A DNA stretch of 64,000 nucleotides, from positions 124,001-188,000 of the forward strand of contig NZ_LR701582.1 of the NCBI RefSeq assembly GCF_902498805.1, in the 5' to 3' direction. A program made the translations under genes and the position numbers. Positions 35,017 to 44,921 of the stretch are shown here, piece after piece. The notes beneath the pieces are model-generated. The model was not told where the DNA came from, ran no database searches, and saw nothing but the letters and a program-made list of their open reading frames with translations. Every line of letters begins with the position of its first letter. Within the stretch, counting starts at the first letter, position 1. This DNA is from Imperialibacter sp. EC-SDR9 (GTDB lineage: Bacteria; Bacteroidota; Bacteroidia; Cytophagales; Cyclobacteriaceae).

Positions 35017-37644
35017 CTACTCACTCCTCAATGTGCTGGCCGGATTTGTCTTCAGCGACTTTAGTGCATAGCTGCCCAGCACCACCCAGGAAGTAACCAT
35101 CACGATGCCAGCCGCCAGCAAGTAGGCGAATGGCCCAAGGTTGATTCGGAAGGCGAATCCCTCAAGCCAGTCGTTCATTACATAGTAGTTGAGTGGCACC
35201 GCAATGAGCAAACTTGCGAGGAATAGAAGCGTCGTTTGTTTTAAGAGGATCATGAGTAATTGTTGTACAGAAGCACCTAATACTTTTCTGATGGCCATTT
35301 CTTTCATTCGCTGTGCCACAGTGAAGCTTGCCAGACCAAGAATACCCAGCACGGCCACCAGGATGGCCATAAAAGTAGCATAGAGTGTCATCGAGCCTAT
35401 GCGTTCTTCTGTCTCGTAGAGGTTTTGGAACTGCTGATCGACAAAAGTGTAGTCAATCGGGTGATTGGCGTCAAAGCCTTTCCAGGCGCTCTCAATTTGA
35501 GCCATGGTTTCGCTAAGGCCGGCGGCATTGAGGCGTACCAGCAGCATGTTGTAGCGGTTACTGTTTCTGCCCCGGAAAACGTGGATGACTGGTTCTACGG
35601 CATTGGCCAGGGAGCTGAAGTTGAAATCTTTTACTACCCCAATCACCTCAAATCCTTCATCAGAATCAGGAAACATGAGCTTATGGCCTTCCACCGAAGC
35701 CCAGCCCAGCTGTTTCATAGCAGCTTGGTTGATGACCGACTTGCGTTGGTCGGAGCGCATATCAATATCAAAATCCCGGCCTTCCACAAACTCAATGTCC
35801 ATGGTGGCGAAATACTTGTCGTCGACACTCACAAACCGCCAGTCGAGGGGAGCCCTGTCTCTGGCATCTTCCGATTGCACCAATACGAAACTCCCGCTGT
35901 ACCTGCCTGGTGCGGAGTTGGAAGCACTCACCGATTTCACGCCCGGCACTGCTTCGAGCGAATTCCGGAAAGCGGCCCATCGCTGTTCGTTTTCTTCACC
36001 TTCACCTGACCGTGCATTGATGATCAGTACATTGTCGGGATCGAAATTCATGTCTGCTGTCTTCATGAAGTTGATTTGCTGATACATGATCAGTACAGCG
36101 CTGACAAGCATCACGGCAATTGCGAACTGGCAAGTGACTAGAATATTTTTTGGGTCAAAGCCGCTCCTCTTTAGAGAAGTGCTGCCATGCATCACTTCAC
36201 AGGCCCTCAGCTTCGAAAGGGTGAGAGTAGGGTAAATACCTGCTACCAGGCCCAAACCGATAATGCCTGACAGGAGACTGGCCAATGGCATGGGCTCAAA
36301 CAGAAATGCGAGAGACATTTGCTGCCCAAAAAGGTCTATGAAGTAGGGAAGCAGTACAAAAGAAAGCCCGATACCCAACACGCTGCCGATGGCAAAAAGG
36401 AAGGTGGTTTCTCCTGTAAACTGGAGAACCAGGTCTTTGCCCCCGGCGCCAAACGTTTTGCGCACTGCTACCTCTTTGAACCTGCCAAACGACTGGGCAG
36501 CGTTGAGATTCGCAAAGTTGAAAAAGGCAATCAGCAGTAGCCCGAAAGAGATATATCCCAGAAAATAGCCGTATTGCTGCTGTCCGGTGTTGAAGTCGTA
36601 ATAGTCGGCCAGAGGCATCAGCTCAAGGGTGCCCCGCTCGGAGGGGGTGACAAATTTCTCCACTAGTTGAGGAAATTGCTCAACCAGGGCTTTCGGATCC
36701 TGCCCCTCCTGAAGTTGGATGAAACTGAACATAAAAGAAGCGTCCCAGCCAAAGTAGCCGAGCTCAGTCCATTGCTGCTTTCTTGACTCCAGATTGATGA
36801 CAATATCAAAGTCGAAGCTGGAATTAAACGGGATCTTGCCCAGCACCCCGGTGACTTCATAGGTAACTGGTTCATTAAAGGCCACCTCAATTGTTTTGCC
36901 CAATGGGTCTTCGTCTCCAAAGATTCGCTTAGCCACCTCGCTACTAATCACTACCGACCTTGGATTTTCAAACACCCGACCCTTATCCCCATGAAGCATA
37001 GGAAACGAAAACATATCGAACATTCCCTGTTCACTGAAAGTCACGCCCTCGTTGTACTCCTGCTCCCCGTGACGGATCGTAGTTTCGCCGGCAAAAACAA
37101 ATCGACCAATAGAAGAAACACTGGGAAACGCTTTTTGTACTTCTTCCGCCAGTGGTGCCCAGGTGTCGCTCACATCCATTTTTCCACCCTCGGGGGTCAA
37201 ACGGGTGCGGTACAGGAAGTAGATATCTTCTGTGTTCTCATGAAACTGGTCATAGGTGATGATGTCGTAAGCATAAACACCCAGCAACAGGCTTACAGCC
37301 ACACCCAGGGTAAGGCCAATCACATTAATGGAAGCAATGAACTTTCTGTGGCGGATGTTGCGCAGCGCAATCAGGAAATAGCTGCCCAGCAATGGCCAGT
37401 AGGAGCCGTTGTACCTGAATTGTACTGAGCGCTCTTCTTCACTGATGTCGGCAGGGGTGCCCAGCTCTTCAATGGCTTTTTTGCAGGCGTCTTCTACAGA
37501 GCAGCCCTTCGTTTGCAGTCGTTCAATACTTTGTCGCAGGTGATCTTCCAGTTCGGCGATCACGCCATCTTCCAGGTTCTTTTGTTTTCGGAGTTGTTGG
37601 CGCCATTGAGTGATGTGGCGTTCGATGAGTTGTTGATTATCCAT
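35017..37644 (-). CDS. FtsX/MacB-type ABC transporter permease with permease-prefix domain
   Basis: 875 residues. The first 85 residues form the soluble prefix domain typical of PadR-linked permeases (IAELEDHLRQSIERLQTKGCSVEDACKKAIEELG). The rest has two MacB periplasmic domains plus FtsX domains: TM at about 110, MacB region, three TM helices with the FKEVAVRKTFGA cytosolic motif, a second MacB-like region, and three C-terminal TM helices with MKEMAIRKVLGAS. Such proteins work with a LolD/MacB-type ATPase in export, lipoprotein handling or stress response. The longer reading frame (to 37962) only duplicates the overlapping PadR gene in another frame, so I take ATG 37642-37644. It overlaps the PadR stop by 8 nt, which implies coupled translation. 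No ATPase gene is adjacent. Confidence 0.9.
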   Translation of the reverse strand: MDNQQLIERHITQWRQQLRKQKNLEDGVIAELEDHLRQSIERLQTKGCSVEDACKKAIEELGTPADISEEERSVQFRYNGSYWPLLGSYFLIALRNIRHRKFIASINVIGLTLGVAVSLLLGVYAYDIITYDQFHENTEDIYFLYRTRLTPEGGKMDVSDTWAPLAEEVQKAFPSVSSIGRFVFAGETTIRHGEQEYNEGVTFSEQGMFDMFSFPMLHGDKGRVFENPRSVVISSEVAKRIFGDEDPLGKTIEVAFNEPVTYEVTGVLGKIPFNSSFDFDIVINLESRKQQWTELGYFGWDASFMFSFIQLQEGQDPKALVEQFPQLVEKFVTPSERGTLELMPLADYYDFNTGQQQYGYFLGYISFGLLLIAFFNFANLNAAQSFGRFKEVAVRKTFGAGGKDLVLQFTGETTFLFAIGSVLGIGLSFVLLPYFIDLFGQQMSLAFLFEPMPLASLLSGIIGLGLVAGIYPTLTLSKLRACEVMHGSTSLKRSGFDPKNILVTCQFAIAVMLVSAVLIMYQQINFMKTADMNFDPDNVLIINARSGEGEENEQRWAAFRNSLEAVPGVKSVSASNSAPGRYSGSFVLVQSEDARDRAPLDWRFVSVDDKYFATMDIEFVEGRDFDIDMRSDQRKSVINQAAMKQLGWASVEGHKLMFPDSDEGFEVIGVVKDFNFSSLANAVEPVIHVFRGRNSNRYNMLLVRLNAAGLSETMAQIESAWKGFDANHPIDYTFVDQQFQNLYETEERIGSMTLYATFMAILVAVLGILGLASFTVAQRMKEMAIRKVLGASVQQLLMILLKQTTLLFLASLLIAVPLNYYVMNDWLEGFAFRINLGPFAYLLAAGIVMVTSWVVLGSYALKSLKTNPASTLRSE

Positions 37645-37984
37645 GTGACGTTTTTGAGTTGAGTGACCAAAGCTTCTGGAGTACATGGTGCATGGCCAGC
37701 CAATGTTCCTGCTCTTGATGAATGGCCGCCTTGCCAAGCTCGGTAATGGCGTAGTACTTGCGGTGACGGCCATTGTCCGATTGGTTCCACTGCGAGGTGA
37801 CCAGCCCCTCTTTCTCAAGCCTGTGGAGAACAGGGTATAGCATGCCGTCGGCCCATTCCAGTTGTCCGCCCGAAAGGGTTTTGATTTGTTGGATAATATC
37901 ATACCCGTAGTTGGGGCCCTGTTGTAGGATACCGAGGATGAGAGGTTTGGAAGAAGCAGCAATCAATGATTTGGAAAAGTCCAT
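37637..37984 (-). CDS. PadR family transcriptional regulator
   Basis: 115 residues, winged helix typical of the short PadR group: SKPLILGILQQGPNYGYDIIQQIKTLSGGQLEWADGMLYPVLHRLEKEGLV, then GRHRKYYAITELGKAA. PadR proteins are usually repressors of nearby transport or stress genes and often regulate themselves. It directly precedes and overlaps the FtsX-type permease gene, so it most likely represses that pair. A perfect 7+7 inverted repeat stands 17 bp upstream of its start codon and is a strong candidate for the autoregulatory operator. Confidence 0.93.
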   Translation of the reverse strand: MDFSKSLIAASSKPLILGILQQGPNYGYDIIQQIKTLSGGQLEWADGMLYPVLHRLEKEGLVTSQWNQSDNGRHRKYYAITELGKAAIHQEQEHWLAMHHVLQKLWSLNSKTSHG

Positions 37985-38000
37985 ATACTTAAGAAGTCTT

Positions 38001-38023
38001 TATACATAGATAATCAATGTATA
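38001..38023. promoter_or_regulatory. Probable PadR operator
   Basis: TATACAT-N9-ATGTATA, perfect 7-bp arms, 17-39 bp upstream of the PadR start codon. Dyads built from ATGT/ACAT half-sites are known for PadR-type repressors. Here the order is ACAT...ATGT. Binding has not been shown. Confidence 0.6.
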
Positions 38024-38126
38024 ATAAAAATACAAATCAAACCAGACGGAAAAGTCTGTCTACAGCTGTTTCATGAATTACTCGATTCGTAACTGGCTTG
38101 TCTTGGGGTATGCCCGTGAAAAGGAT

Positions 38127-40421
38127 TTAGGAGTTAGTCCAGGCACTCAGCGCCTCATCAATCGCCTTCAGCAACTCATCAGCATTGGCCTGCGTGAAAC
38201 ACAGTGGTGGCTTTATCTTTAGTGTATTGTCGAAGGGCCCATCGGTACCTACGAGGATATTCTGCTCCTTGAGTTTGTTTTTCACAAAGGCAGCCAGTTC
38301 GGTGAAGGGTTCTTTTTTGCCCTTGTCTTTTACCAGCTCCAGCCCCAGAAACAAGCCCTGTCCCCGGGCATTGCCTGCCCATTCGTATTTCCTGGTCAGG
38401 TTCTCAAAGCCGTTGAGGATATAGGTGCCCAGTTTTTGTGCATGTTCAGGCAATTTTTCCTCTTCCAGCACGTCGAGCACGGCATGGGCGATGGCACAGG
38501 ATACCGGGTTGCCGCCAAAAGAGCTGAAGAACTCCATACCAGTTTCAAAAGAAGCAGCGATTTCATCTGTGGTTACCACGGCGCCCATGGGGTGGCCATT
38601 GGCGATAGGCTTGCCAAGGATGACAATGTCGGGTATCACGTCCTGCATTTCGAAGCCCCAGAAGTAGTCACCTAGTCGGCCAAAGCCAGTTTGCACCTCA
38701 TCGTTGATGCATACACCTCCATTGGCCCGCATATAGGTGTACACTTCTTTCAGGTAGCCTTTGGCCAGCGGCACCTGTCCACCGCAGCCAACGATCGGCT
38801 CAGAGATGAAAGTTCCGATTTCAAGATCACTTGCTTTTATTCTGGCGATCAGATCTACAGCATATTGTTTGCCTGCCGTACCGTCGTTCTGAGTGTATTG
38901 GCCTTTATAGGTATCGGGTAGTGCGGCCTCCAGAATATGCTCTGCTTTGCCCTGGCCGCCTTTGCGGTTGTATTTGTAATGGCTGATGTCTATCACCTGT
39001 CGGGTATTGCCGTGGTAACCGTGCTCCATCACCACAATGCCCTTTTTGCGGGAGTGCGTTTGCGCTAGCCGCAGGGCCAGGTCGCTGGCTGCACTGCCGG
39101 AATTAACAAAAAAGACTTTGGATAGCTTAGCCGGAAACTTGCTCAGCAGCTTCTCTGCATAGTTGTTGTAAACCTCGCTCAGGTAGCGGGTGTTGGTGTT
39201 GAGCCGGGCCATCTGTTGTTGACCAGCCTGCACCACTCTGGGGTGGCAGTGCCCTACGTGCGGAATATTGTTATAAGCATCGAGGTAGGTGTTGCCCAGG
39301 TCGTCGTGCATGTACTGAAAGGCGGCACCTACCATGTGGATGGGTTTATCGAAGCTGATGGACAATGCCTTACTGGCTACTTTCAGCCTTTTGCTCAGCA
39401 GCTCGTTGGTGTTGTCGCTAATAGTCGGAGGCAAGCCAATAGCTGTTCTGAACTCGTGACTGACCCGTCTGGGATTCATTCGAATCCATTTTTCCAGCAG
39501 ATCCCAGGCTGGTTTTTCGCTAATAGTAATGTAGTCGCTGTCGGGCTTCAGGGTTTTTGTGTAAGCCGACTTGCTCACACTCACCGCCAGGCGGGTGCCG
39601 ATGAGGTAAAACAGTAGGTCAATTTCTATCTCATCCAAGGGCAGCACCTCATGGTAGCCGGTCAGCACCGGGATGGCCCATTCCAGCGGTTCTTCTTTCT
39701 CAAACATCACGTAGGTAAGCGCTATGGCCAGCTCATTAATCAGCGGGCTGTAGCACATGTCGCCAAAGTCGATCAGGCCAGTGACCTTGTCGCCATTCAC
39801 CAGCAGGTTCCAGTCGTTGGCGTCTCCGTGCAGGATTGTTTTCGGAAGTTTTCGCAGCAAGGGGTCGGCGACTTCTTTTTGTTGCATAAAAAAGTACTCA
39901 ACCCATTTGCGTTTTTTTGAATCTTCGATATAGGAGACATACTGAAGATTGCGTGAATACAGTTTTAAATCCCAATCGAAATCTTTGGCGGCAACGGCTG
40001 AGTAGTATTGCCCGGTTAGCGCTTTGTCCATTTTGCCAAGAAGTTGGCCCAATGAGTAATACAGGGTAGTGCTTGGCGTTGATTCTGCAAAGAAGGAGCC
40101 TTCAAGAAAGGTGAGCAGGCGCAGGAATACGCTTTCGCCTTTGTTAGTTTGGATGATGGAGACTAGCTCCTGCCGGGCATTGGCGATGGGGTTGGAGAAG
40201 TAGCCCGGCAGCTCGTTGTTGAGCAGCAATAGAATTTTATTCTCGGCATCCAGCAGTTCTTCAAGGCCAGGCTCTTCCTGATAAATTTTGAGTAAGAAGG
40301 TGCCCTTCTCCGTTAAGGCTTTGAAGTTGGTGCTGTCGTAGCCTTCGAGGCTTTTGAAGTGGGTGCAGGCGAGGTTGTAGTGTTCCTGAAGTAGTGTGGG
40401 AACGTTGTAGGGGCTGTTCAT
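38127..40421 (-). CDS. APH-type kinase fused to class-III PLP aminotransferase/phospho-lyase
   Basis: 764 residues from the chosen start ([17 protein letters not shown]). Residues 1-310 form an aminoglycoside-phosphotransferase-like kinase domain: [15 protein letters not shown] is the HGDxxxxN catalytic loop and [12 protein letters not shown] holds the metal-binding Asp. Residues 350-764 form a class-III aminotransferase: [33 protein letters not shown], then the PLP-lysine loop [14 protein letters not shown]. This pairing mirrors hydroxylysine kinase with the AGXT2L phospho-lyases: a substrate is phosphorylated and the phospho-amino alcohol is then eliminated. Bacterial homologues often carry an added M23 peptidase domain, absent here. 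The substrate (ethanolamine, hydroxylysine or another amino alcohol) is not known. An upstream ATG at 40499 would overlap the next gene. Confidence 0.88.
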   Translation of the reverse strand: MNSPYNVPTLLQEHYNLACTHFKSLEGYDSTNFKALTEKGTFLLKIYQEEPGLEELLDAENKILLLLNNELPGYFSNPIANARQELVSIIQTNKGESVFLRLLTFLEGSFFAESTPSTTLYYSLGQLLGKMDKALTGQYYSAVAAKDFDWDLKLYSRNLQYVSYIEDSKKRKWVEYFFMQQKEVADPLLRKLPKTILHGDANDWNLLVNGDKVTGLIDFGDMCYSPLINELAIALTYVMFEKEEPLEWAIPVLTGYHEVLPLDEIEIDLLFYLIGTRLAVSVSKSAYTKTLKPDSDYITISEKPAWDLLEKWIRMNPRRVSHEFRTAIGLPPTISDNTNELLSKRLKVASKALSISFDKPIHMVGAAFQYMHDDLGNTYLDAYNNIPHVGHCHPRVVQAGQQQMARLNTNTRYLSEVYNNYAEKLLSKFPAKLSKVFFVNSGSAASDLALRLAQTHSRKKGIVVMEHGYHGNTRQVIDISHYKYNRKGGQGKAEHILEAALPDTYKGQYTQNDGTAGKQYAVDLIARIKASDLEIGTFISEPIVGCGGQVPLAKGYLKEVYTYMRANGGVCINDEVQTGFGRLGDYFWGFEMQDVIPDIVILGKPIANGHPMGAVVTTDEIAASFETGMEFFSSFGGNPVSCAIAHAVLDVLEEEKLPEHAQKLGTYILNGFENLTRKYEWAGNARGQGLFLGLELVKDKGKKEPFTELAAFVKNKLKEQNILVGTDGPFDNTLKIKPPLCFTQANADELLKAIDEALSAWTNS

Positions 40422-40491
40422 TTGAATCTGTTGGGGGAGTTTTGTCGTGCCCACAGCCGTAGCTGGTGGCACGACAAATTTAGCAAATGGC

Positions 40492-41367
40492 CTAGTCAAT
40501 CACCTGATGCACTTTCAGCCAATCGGCCAGCCTGTCTGCCCAGGAGTTGAATATTTCGTTTTTAGTGTTGACCATACCCAGGCCATGGGCTCCTTTTTCG
40601 TAAATGTGCATTTCGGCAGGCACTCCTGCTTTCTTCAGCGCCAAATAAAAATAAAGGCTGTTTTCTACTGGCACGGCCGAGTCTTCTGTGGTGTGCACCA
40701 AGAAAGTAGGAGGAGTAAGGTTGGTTACCTGTTTTTCGTTCGACATCAAGGTTTGTTCCTCCTTGTTGGGTGAGTCACCCAGCAGGTTGAACATAGAACC
40801 CCGGTGAGTGAAGCTGTCGTCCATATTGATTACCGGATAGCCCAGCACCATGTAGTTCGGTCTGGAACTGACTTTCTCTACAGCGTCTTTGCTGCTTTTG
40901 TCACCATCCGTGAAATGTGTGCCAAGACTGGACGCCAGGTGCCCACCGGCGGAGAAGCCCATGATGCCTACCTTGTTGGGGTCGAGCCCCCACTTACCAG
41001 CATTGGCTCTTACCGTTCTTAGTGCTCTTTCTGCATCCATCAGGGGCACCGGGTGGGTATAGCCGCTTTTGTGAAAACCCAGGCGGTAGTAGAGTACATA
41101 GGCCGTGACACCACGGTCGTTGTACCATTTGGCTACTTGCTTGCCTTCATGGTCATCGGCCAGATGCCCATAGCCGCCGCCGGGGCAGATAACAACTGCG
41201 GATTTCTGTGCGTTTTTGGTAGCCGGGTAGTAAGCCATCATATAAGGCTGGTCGGCATCTTCTTTGCTTTTGGCCATGGGAGCACCGTCAGGCCAGAGGT
41301 ATATTTTTTCCTGAGCGAAGCTGTTCAACGATATGCAAATGATTCCGAGTAAGAGTAGGTATTTCAT
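40492..41367 (-). CDS. Secreted alpha/beta hydrolase (acetyl-xylan-esterase/lipase-like)
   Basis: 291 residues from the ATG at 41365-41367, which begins a clean signal peptide (MKYLLLLGIICISLNSFAQ). An upstream ATG at 41415 would add 16 residues and spoil it. The alpha/beta-hydrolase motifs are VVICPGGGYGHLADDHEG (oxyanion region), the nucleophile elbow GFSAGG with Ser at about 140, PTFLVHTTEDSAVPVEN (acid) and GAHGLGM (His). It resembles the Axe/BD-FAE group that removes acetyl or feruloyl groups from plant polymers. It could share an mRNA with the kinase-aminotransferase gene 70 bp downstream. Substrate not known. Confidence 0.88.
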   Translation of the reverse strand: MKYLLLLGIICISLNSFAQEKIYLWPDGAPMAKSKEDADQPYMMAYYPATKNAQKSAVVICPGGGYGHLADDHEGKQVAKWYNDRGVTAYVLYYRLGFHKSGYTHPVPLMDAERALRTVRANAGKWGLDPNKVGIMGFSAGGHLASSLGTHFTDGDKSSKDAVEKVSSRPNYMVLGYPVINMDDSFTHRGSMFNLLGDSPNKEEQTLMSNEKQVTNLTPPTFLVHTTEDSAVPVENSLYFYLALKKAGVPAEMHIYEKGAHGLGMVNTKNEIFNSWADRLADWLKVHQVID

Positions 41368-41506
41368 ACTTCCTTTTTTTGAAAAGGAAATTACGGTGTT
41401 GAAATGAAATAGCAAATAAGAAGCTGAAAAAGGAAGAAGTGTTGGCAGGAGTCGGCGATTATATTGGGATGGCCGCAGCGAGGGAAATTGTAAGAAAGGA
41501 GAGAAT

Positions 41507-41530
41507 CAGGCGTATGGATACACACGCCTG
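41507..41530 (-). terminator. Possible terminator after msrB
   Basis: Seven-bp perfect stem, CAGGCGT (41507-41513) with ACGCCTG (41524-41530), 10-nt loop, 38 bp beyond the msrB stop. The following tract on the minus strand is pyrimidine-rich but not a pure T-run. Confidence 0.5.
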
Positions 41531-41567
41531 AACTTTAATTTGGGTACAAGAACCCATGTAATAAATG

Positions 41568-42065
41568 CTACTTCTTCTCAGCTACAAACTCCAGTGACAC
41601 AGAGTTCAAACAATATCTCAAACCTGTTGGCTTGGGGCCGTCAGGAAACACATGGCCAAGATGACCGCCACAACGGGCGCACAGCACTTCGTCCCGCACC
41701 ATACCTAACGATTTATCGGTACCAACGAGGATATTCTTCTTTTCCAGCGGCTGGTAGAAACTTGGCCATCCGGTGCCAGACTCAAATTTGGTCTGCGAGC
41801 TAAACAATGGAAGTGCACATGCTGCACACACATATTCTCCTTTGTCGTGGTTGTCCCAGTATTTGCCTGTGAAAGCTCTTTCAGTACCCTTTTCTCTCAG
41901 CACATAGTATTGGTCGGCTGTCAGCTTTTCTTTCCATTGCGCTTCTGTTAGCTTAAACTCTCCGGTGCCGGTATTGGCCGCAACTTCTTTTTGTCCCTGT
42001 GCCTGGCAGCTGGTAACGAATACCAACATAGCAAGGCCGGTCATTTTTATCAATAAGTTCTTCAT
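41568..42065 (-). CDS. msrB: Peptide-methionine (R)-S-oxide reductase, lipoprotein form
   Basis: 165 residues. An N-terminal lipobox (FVTSC) anchors it in the envelope. The MsrB domain spans about 35-160: [33 protein letters not shown] holds the first CxxC of the zinc site, [11 protein letters not shown] is a substrate-binding motif, [16 protein letters not shown] holds the second CxxC, and [11 protein letters not shown] contains the catalytic Cys. It reduces the R-form of methionine sulfoxide in oxidised proteins, here probably in the periplasm. Single gene. Confidence 0.95.
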   Translation of the reverse strand: MKNLLIKMTGLAMLVFVTSCQAQGQKEVAANTGTGEFKLTEAQWKEKLTADQYYVLREKGTERAFTGKYWDNHDKGEYVCAACALPLFSSQTKFESGTGWPSFYQPLEKKNILVGTDKSLGMVRDEVLCARCGGHLGHVFPDGPKPTGLRYCLNSVSLEFVAEKK

Positions 42066-42329
42066 GGCTTTCTTTTTTGGTATAACTACGAAGTTAACAA
42101 GAATGTTGGTTTATTCGGTTCAGTTTATTCGATCCAAACGTCACCAGGAAGACTGAACACATGAAGAAAGAAATAACAAAGCTCAAAAACTCAAAAGGCA
42201 AACTAATAGCAAATCCAAAGCTCTGAACTTAAGCCTAGTGCCAAATTACCGACAAGTGGCGTTACAGTTCAATTTCGAATTTGGCGCTTATTTGTTTTTT
42301 TGCCTTTTGCCATTTGAGCCTTTACCCTG

Positions 42330-44771
42330 CTATTCATTCCTGAGCGTACTTACCGGATTCGAATAGGCCGCTTTGATCGCCTGGTAGCTGATGGTCAAGC
42401 CAACAATCATCAAAGTAAGCCCCCCTGCCAGCAAGAAGCTTCCCGGCCCAATATCGATGCGAAAGCTGAAGTCATCAAGCCAGCCGTCCATGAAGTAGTA
42501 GACGACCGGCACGGCAATAAGTAGTGAGAAAAGAATCAGTAGGGCAAAGCCTTTGGAAAGTAGAATGACAATGTTGCCAATAGTTGCACCCAGCACCTTA
42601 CGTATGCTGATTTCCTTCATTTTCTGCTGTGCCAGAAACATGATCAGGCCATACGAGCCCAGACAGGAAATAAGAATGGCAATACCCGCAAAATAGCCCA
42701 CTATTTTTCCTAGTCGCTCCTCATTTCGGTATGAAGATGCGAGCGTTTCATCCAGGAAGGTATACTCAAATGCCTTTTCAGGGAAGTGTTTGATCCAAAC
42801 CTGTTCAACGCCAGCGAGGGTTGCTGGCAAATTTTCAGGATGAATTTTTATAGAGAACATAGTGAAGTTGGCCACGGATACCCTGAACGCCAGAGGACCT
42901 ATAGGCTGTTGCAACGTCATGAAATGAAAGTCTTTGATTACTCCAACCACCTGGCAGTCATTTCCTTCCACCGTGAATTTTTTGCCAATGGCCTCTTCAT
43001 TCGAACCAAAGCCGTAGTCTTTCACAGCTGACTCATTAACGAGCACTGCGTTAAGATGGTCAGTGCCAAACGACTTGTCAAAGTCTCTGCCAGCAACAAT
43101 GCTCAGCCCGTAGGTGTCGATAAAGTCATAGTCTACTGACAGAACGGGTGCAATGATGTTTTCTTCTCTTGTATGTCCATCGGGAACAACAGGCCGATAG
43201 ACAGATCCCAAGCCCAGTGGGTTATCGGAAAGGGTGGACGCCAATACATTGGGGCTCCTCAATATTTCGTCTTCGAAGGTGTTCATTCGTTGTCTCATAT
43301 TGCCTTCAACACCTCCAAAGGCATTATTGAAATTGTTGCTGAAAAGTGGCACATTAATAATGAAGTCTTTTTCAAAACCCATGGGCCGATTTCGCATGAA
43401 GTTGACCTGTTGGTATACTATGATGCCACCTGAGATTAAGATGATGGAAACGGTGAACTGGATAATAACCAGGGTTTTTCTGAATGACAAACCTGACCTT
43501 CCTTTGTTTGAGAGGATGCCTTTGAGCGAATTGGCGGGATCTATTTTGGTCACGAAGAAAGCGGGGTAGATACCAGCAGCCACAGCGGTGATCAACACCA
43601 GCCCCAGGAAGATTAATACATTAGTGATAGTTAGAAAATCGGAGTACACCAGCTCTTTGTCCGTGAGGGTATTGAGAGAGGGCAATAGATAGAAAGACAG
43701 CCCGGCAGCAATGAAGGCCGCAGCCAGGCTAACAACGAATGACTCTCCCAGGAACTGCATCACTAATTGCGTTTTCCAGGCACCCAGTACTTTTCTCATG
43801 CCTATTTCTTTCGTCCGCTGTAGTGACCTTGCCGTGGATAGGTTAATGAAGTTAATGCAGGCAATGAGCAAAGTTAGAATGGCAATGGCAGAGAAAATAT
43901 AAACAAATGTAATGTCCGACACTGCCTCTGGCTCAGCAGAGAGATTGGCATACAGCCGGGTATCGGTCATGGGAAACAGAGACCATTTTTGACCAATTTT
44001 GATGGGCTCTGGCACAAACTTGTCATAGAACTCCGGGAATCTTGCATTGGCAGTTGCTGCCGATTCTGCTTCCTTGAGTAGTACGTATGTGTAGAGGTGA
44101 GAAGCCACCCAGTTTTGGTTCAGTCGCTCTTTCAGCTGCTGCCCATCCCCCTGCTCTATGTCAAACAAGTTGTCAAAGGGAGCGATCATATTGAATCTTA
44201 CGTGAGAAGCACTCGGAAAGTCTTTGATCACGCCAGTTACATTGAAGGGATGGTTACCGGCAAGGTAAATGGTCTTTCCAATAGGGTTTTCGTCTCCAAA
44301 GTACTTTGTGGCGACTTCTTCTACGAGCACAACCGAGTAGGGGCTTTTCAGCATCGTTTTTGGGTTGCCCGCCACATAGTTGAAGGAAAAAATATCCTGA
44401 ATTGTACTGTCCGCAAAAAAGACTCTGTTTTCTTCGAACTGTTTTTTGTTCCCTGCCTCATCCCTGACCTCTACGCTGGCATCCCTATTATAAAGCCTGG
44501 CTGCGTTCTCTATTTCCGGGAAGAATTCTGTCAGGTGAGGAGCAATAGGCAAAGGACTTCGTGCAAGATTGAATCCATTGATTTCATATTTGAGCCTGTA
44601 AATGCGATCACTCTTGGTGTGAAACTTATCATAGCTCAACTCATCCTGCACATATATGAAGAGGAGCAGGCAGCAGGTGAGGCCGATAGACAGCCCAAGA
44701 ATATTGATGAGAGAATAGGCTTTGTGACGCAGAAGATTCCTTATCGCCACTTTGAAGTAGTTCTTAAGCAT
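42330..44771 (-). CDS. FtsX/MacB-type ABC transporter permease
   Basis: 813 residues with the start MLKNYFKVAIRNLLRHKAYSLINILGLSIG, typical of Bacteroidota MacB_PCD/FtsX permeases. The order is one TM helix, a MacB periplasmic domain, three TM helices with TKEIGMRKVLGAWK, a second MacB domain, and three C-terminal TM helices with MKEISIRKVLGAT. Unlike the 875-residue permease at 35017, it has no soluble prefix domain and no PadR gene. It probably works with an ATPase like the one encoded at 46983. The Tat-signal hydrolase gene in between is transcribed divergently. Cargo is not known. Confidence 0.9.
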   Translation of the reverse strand: MLKNYFKVAIRNLLRHKAYSLINILGLSIGLTCCLLLFIYVQDELSYDKFHTKSDRIYRLKYEINGFNLARSPLPIAPHLTEFFPEIENAARLYNRDASVEVRDEAGNKKQFEENRVFFADSTIQDIFSFNYVAGNPKTMLKSPYSVVLVEEVATKYFGDENPIGKTIYLAGNHPFNVTGVIKDFPSASHVRFNMIAPFDNLFDIEQGDGQQLKERLNQNWVASHLYTYVLLKEAESAATANARFPEFYDKFVPEPIKIGQKWSLFPMTDTRLYANLSAEPEAVSDITFVYIFSAIAILTLLIACINFINLSTARSLQRTKEIGMRKVLGAWKTQLVMQFLGESFVVSLAAAFIAAGLSFYLLPSLNTLTDKELVYSDFLTITNVLIFLGLVLITAVAAGIYPAFFVTKIDPANSLKGILSNKGRSGLSFRKTLVIIQFTVSIILISGGIIVYQQVNFMRNRPMGFEKDFIINVPLFSNNFNNAFGGVEGNMRQRMNTFEDEILRSPNVLASTLSDNPLGLGSVYRPVVPDGHTREENIIAPVLSVDYDFIDTYGLSIVAGRDFDKSFGTDHLNAVLVNESAVKDYGFGSNEEAIGKKFTVEGNDCQVVGVIKDFHFMTLQQPIGPLAFRVSVANFTMFSIKIHPENLPATLAGVEQVWIKHFPEKAFEYTFLDETLASSYRNEERLGKIVGYFAGIAILISCLGSYGLIMFLAQQKMKEISIRKVLGATIGNIVILLSKGFALLILFSLLIAVPVVYYFMDGWLDDFSFRIDIGPGSFLLAGGLTLMIVGLTISYQAIKAAYSNPVSTLRNE

Positions 44772-44921
44772 GTCCTTTGAGTTTTGAGTTACTGTATGAG
44801 CGAATTAATGTGAAAAAGGTTGCTTTTATTACGCTAATGGTGGAAATCAATTTCCTTGTGTCATTATTTTTATATCGGTTGATGGCAGTGGCGGCCACGA
44901 TTACTCCAAAATAGAAAACAA

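Noticed and set aside
37645-37962. 106-residue N-terminal extension of the FtsX-type permease
   Set aside because: It lies in another frame of the PadR gene, has no domain, and the prefix domain of the permease begins naturally at the ATG at 37642-37644.
40422-40499. 26-residue extension of the kinase-aminotransferase fusion
   Set aside because: It would overlap the end of the upstream hydrolase gene and does not look like kinase sequence; the start at 40421 fits better.
42066-42329. Possible small RNA or gene in the spacer between msrB and the second permease
   Set aside because: Only low-complexity A-rich sequence was seen, without a stable hairpin, start context or promoter consensus.
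44097-44780. 227-residue plus-strand frame antisense to the second permease
   Set aside because: The minus strand encodes a clear FtsX/MacB permease here; the antisense frame shows no domain.
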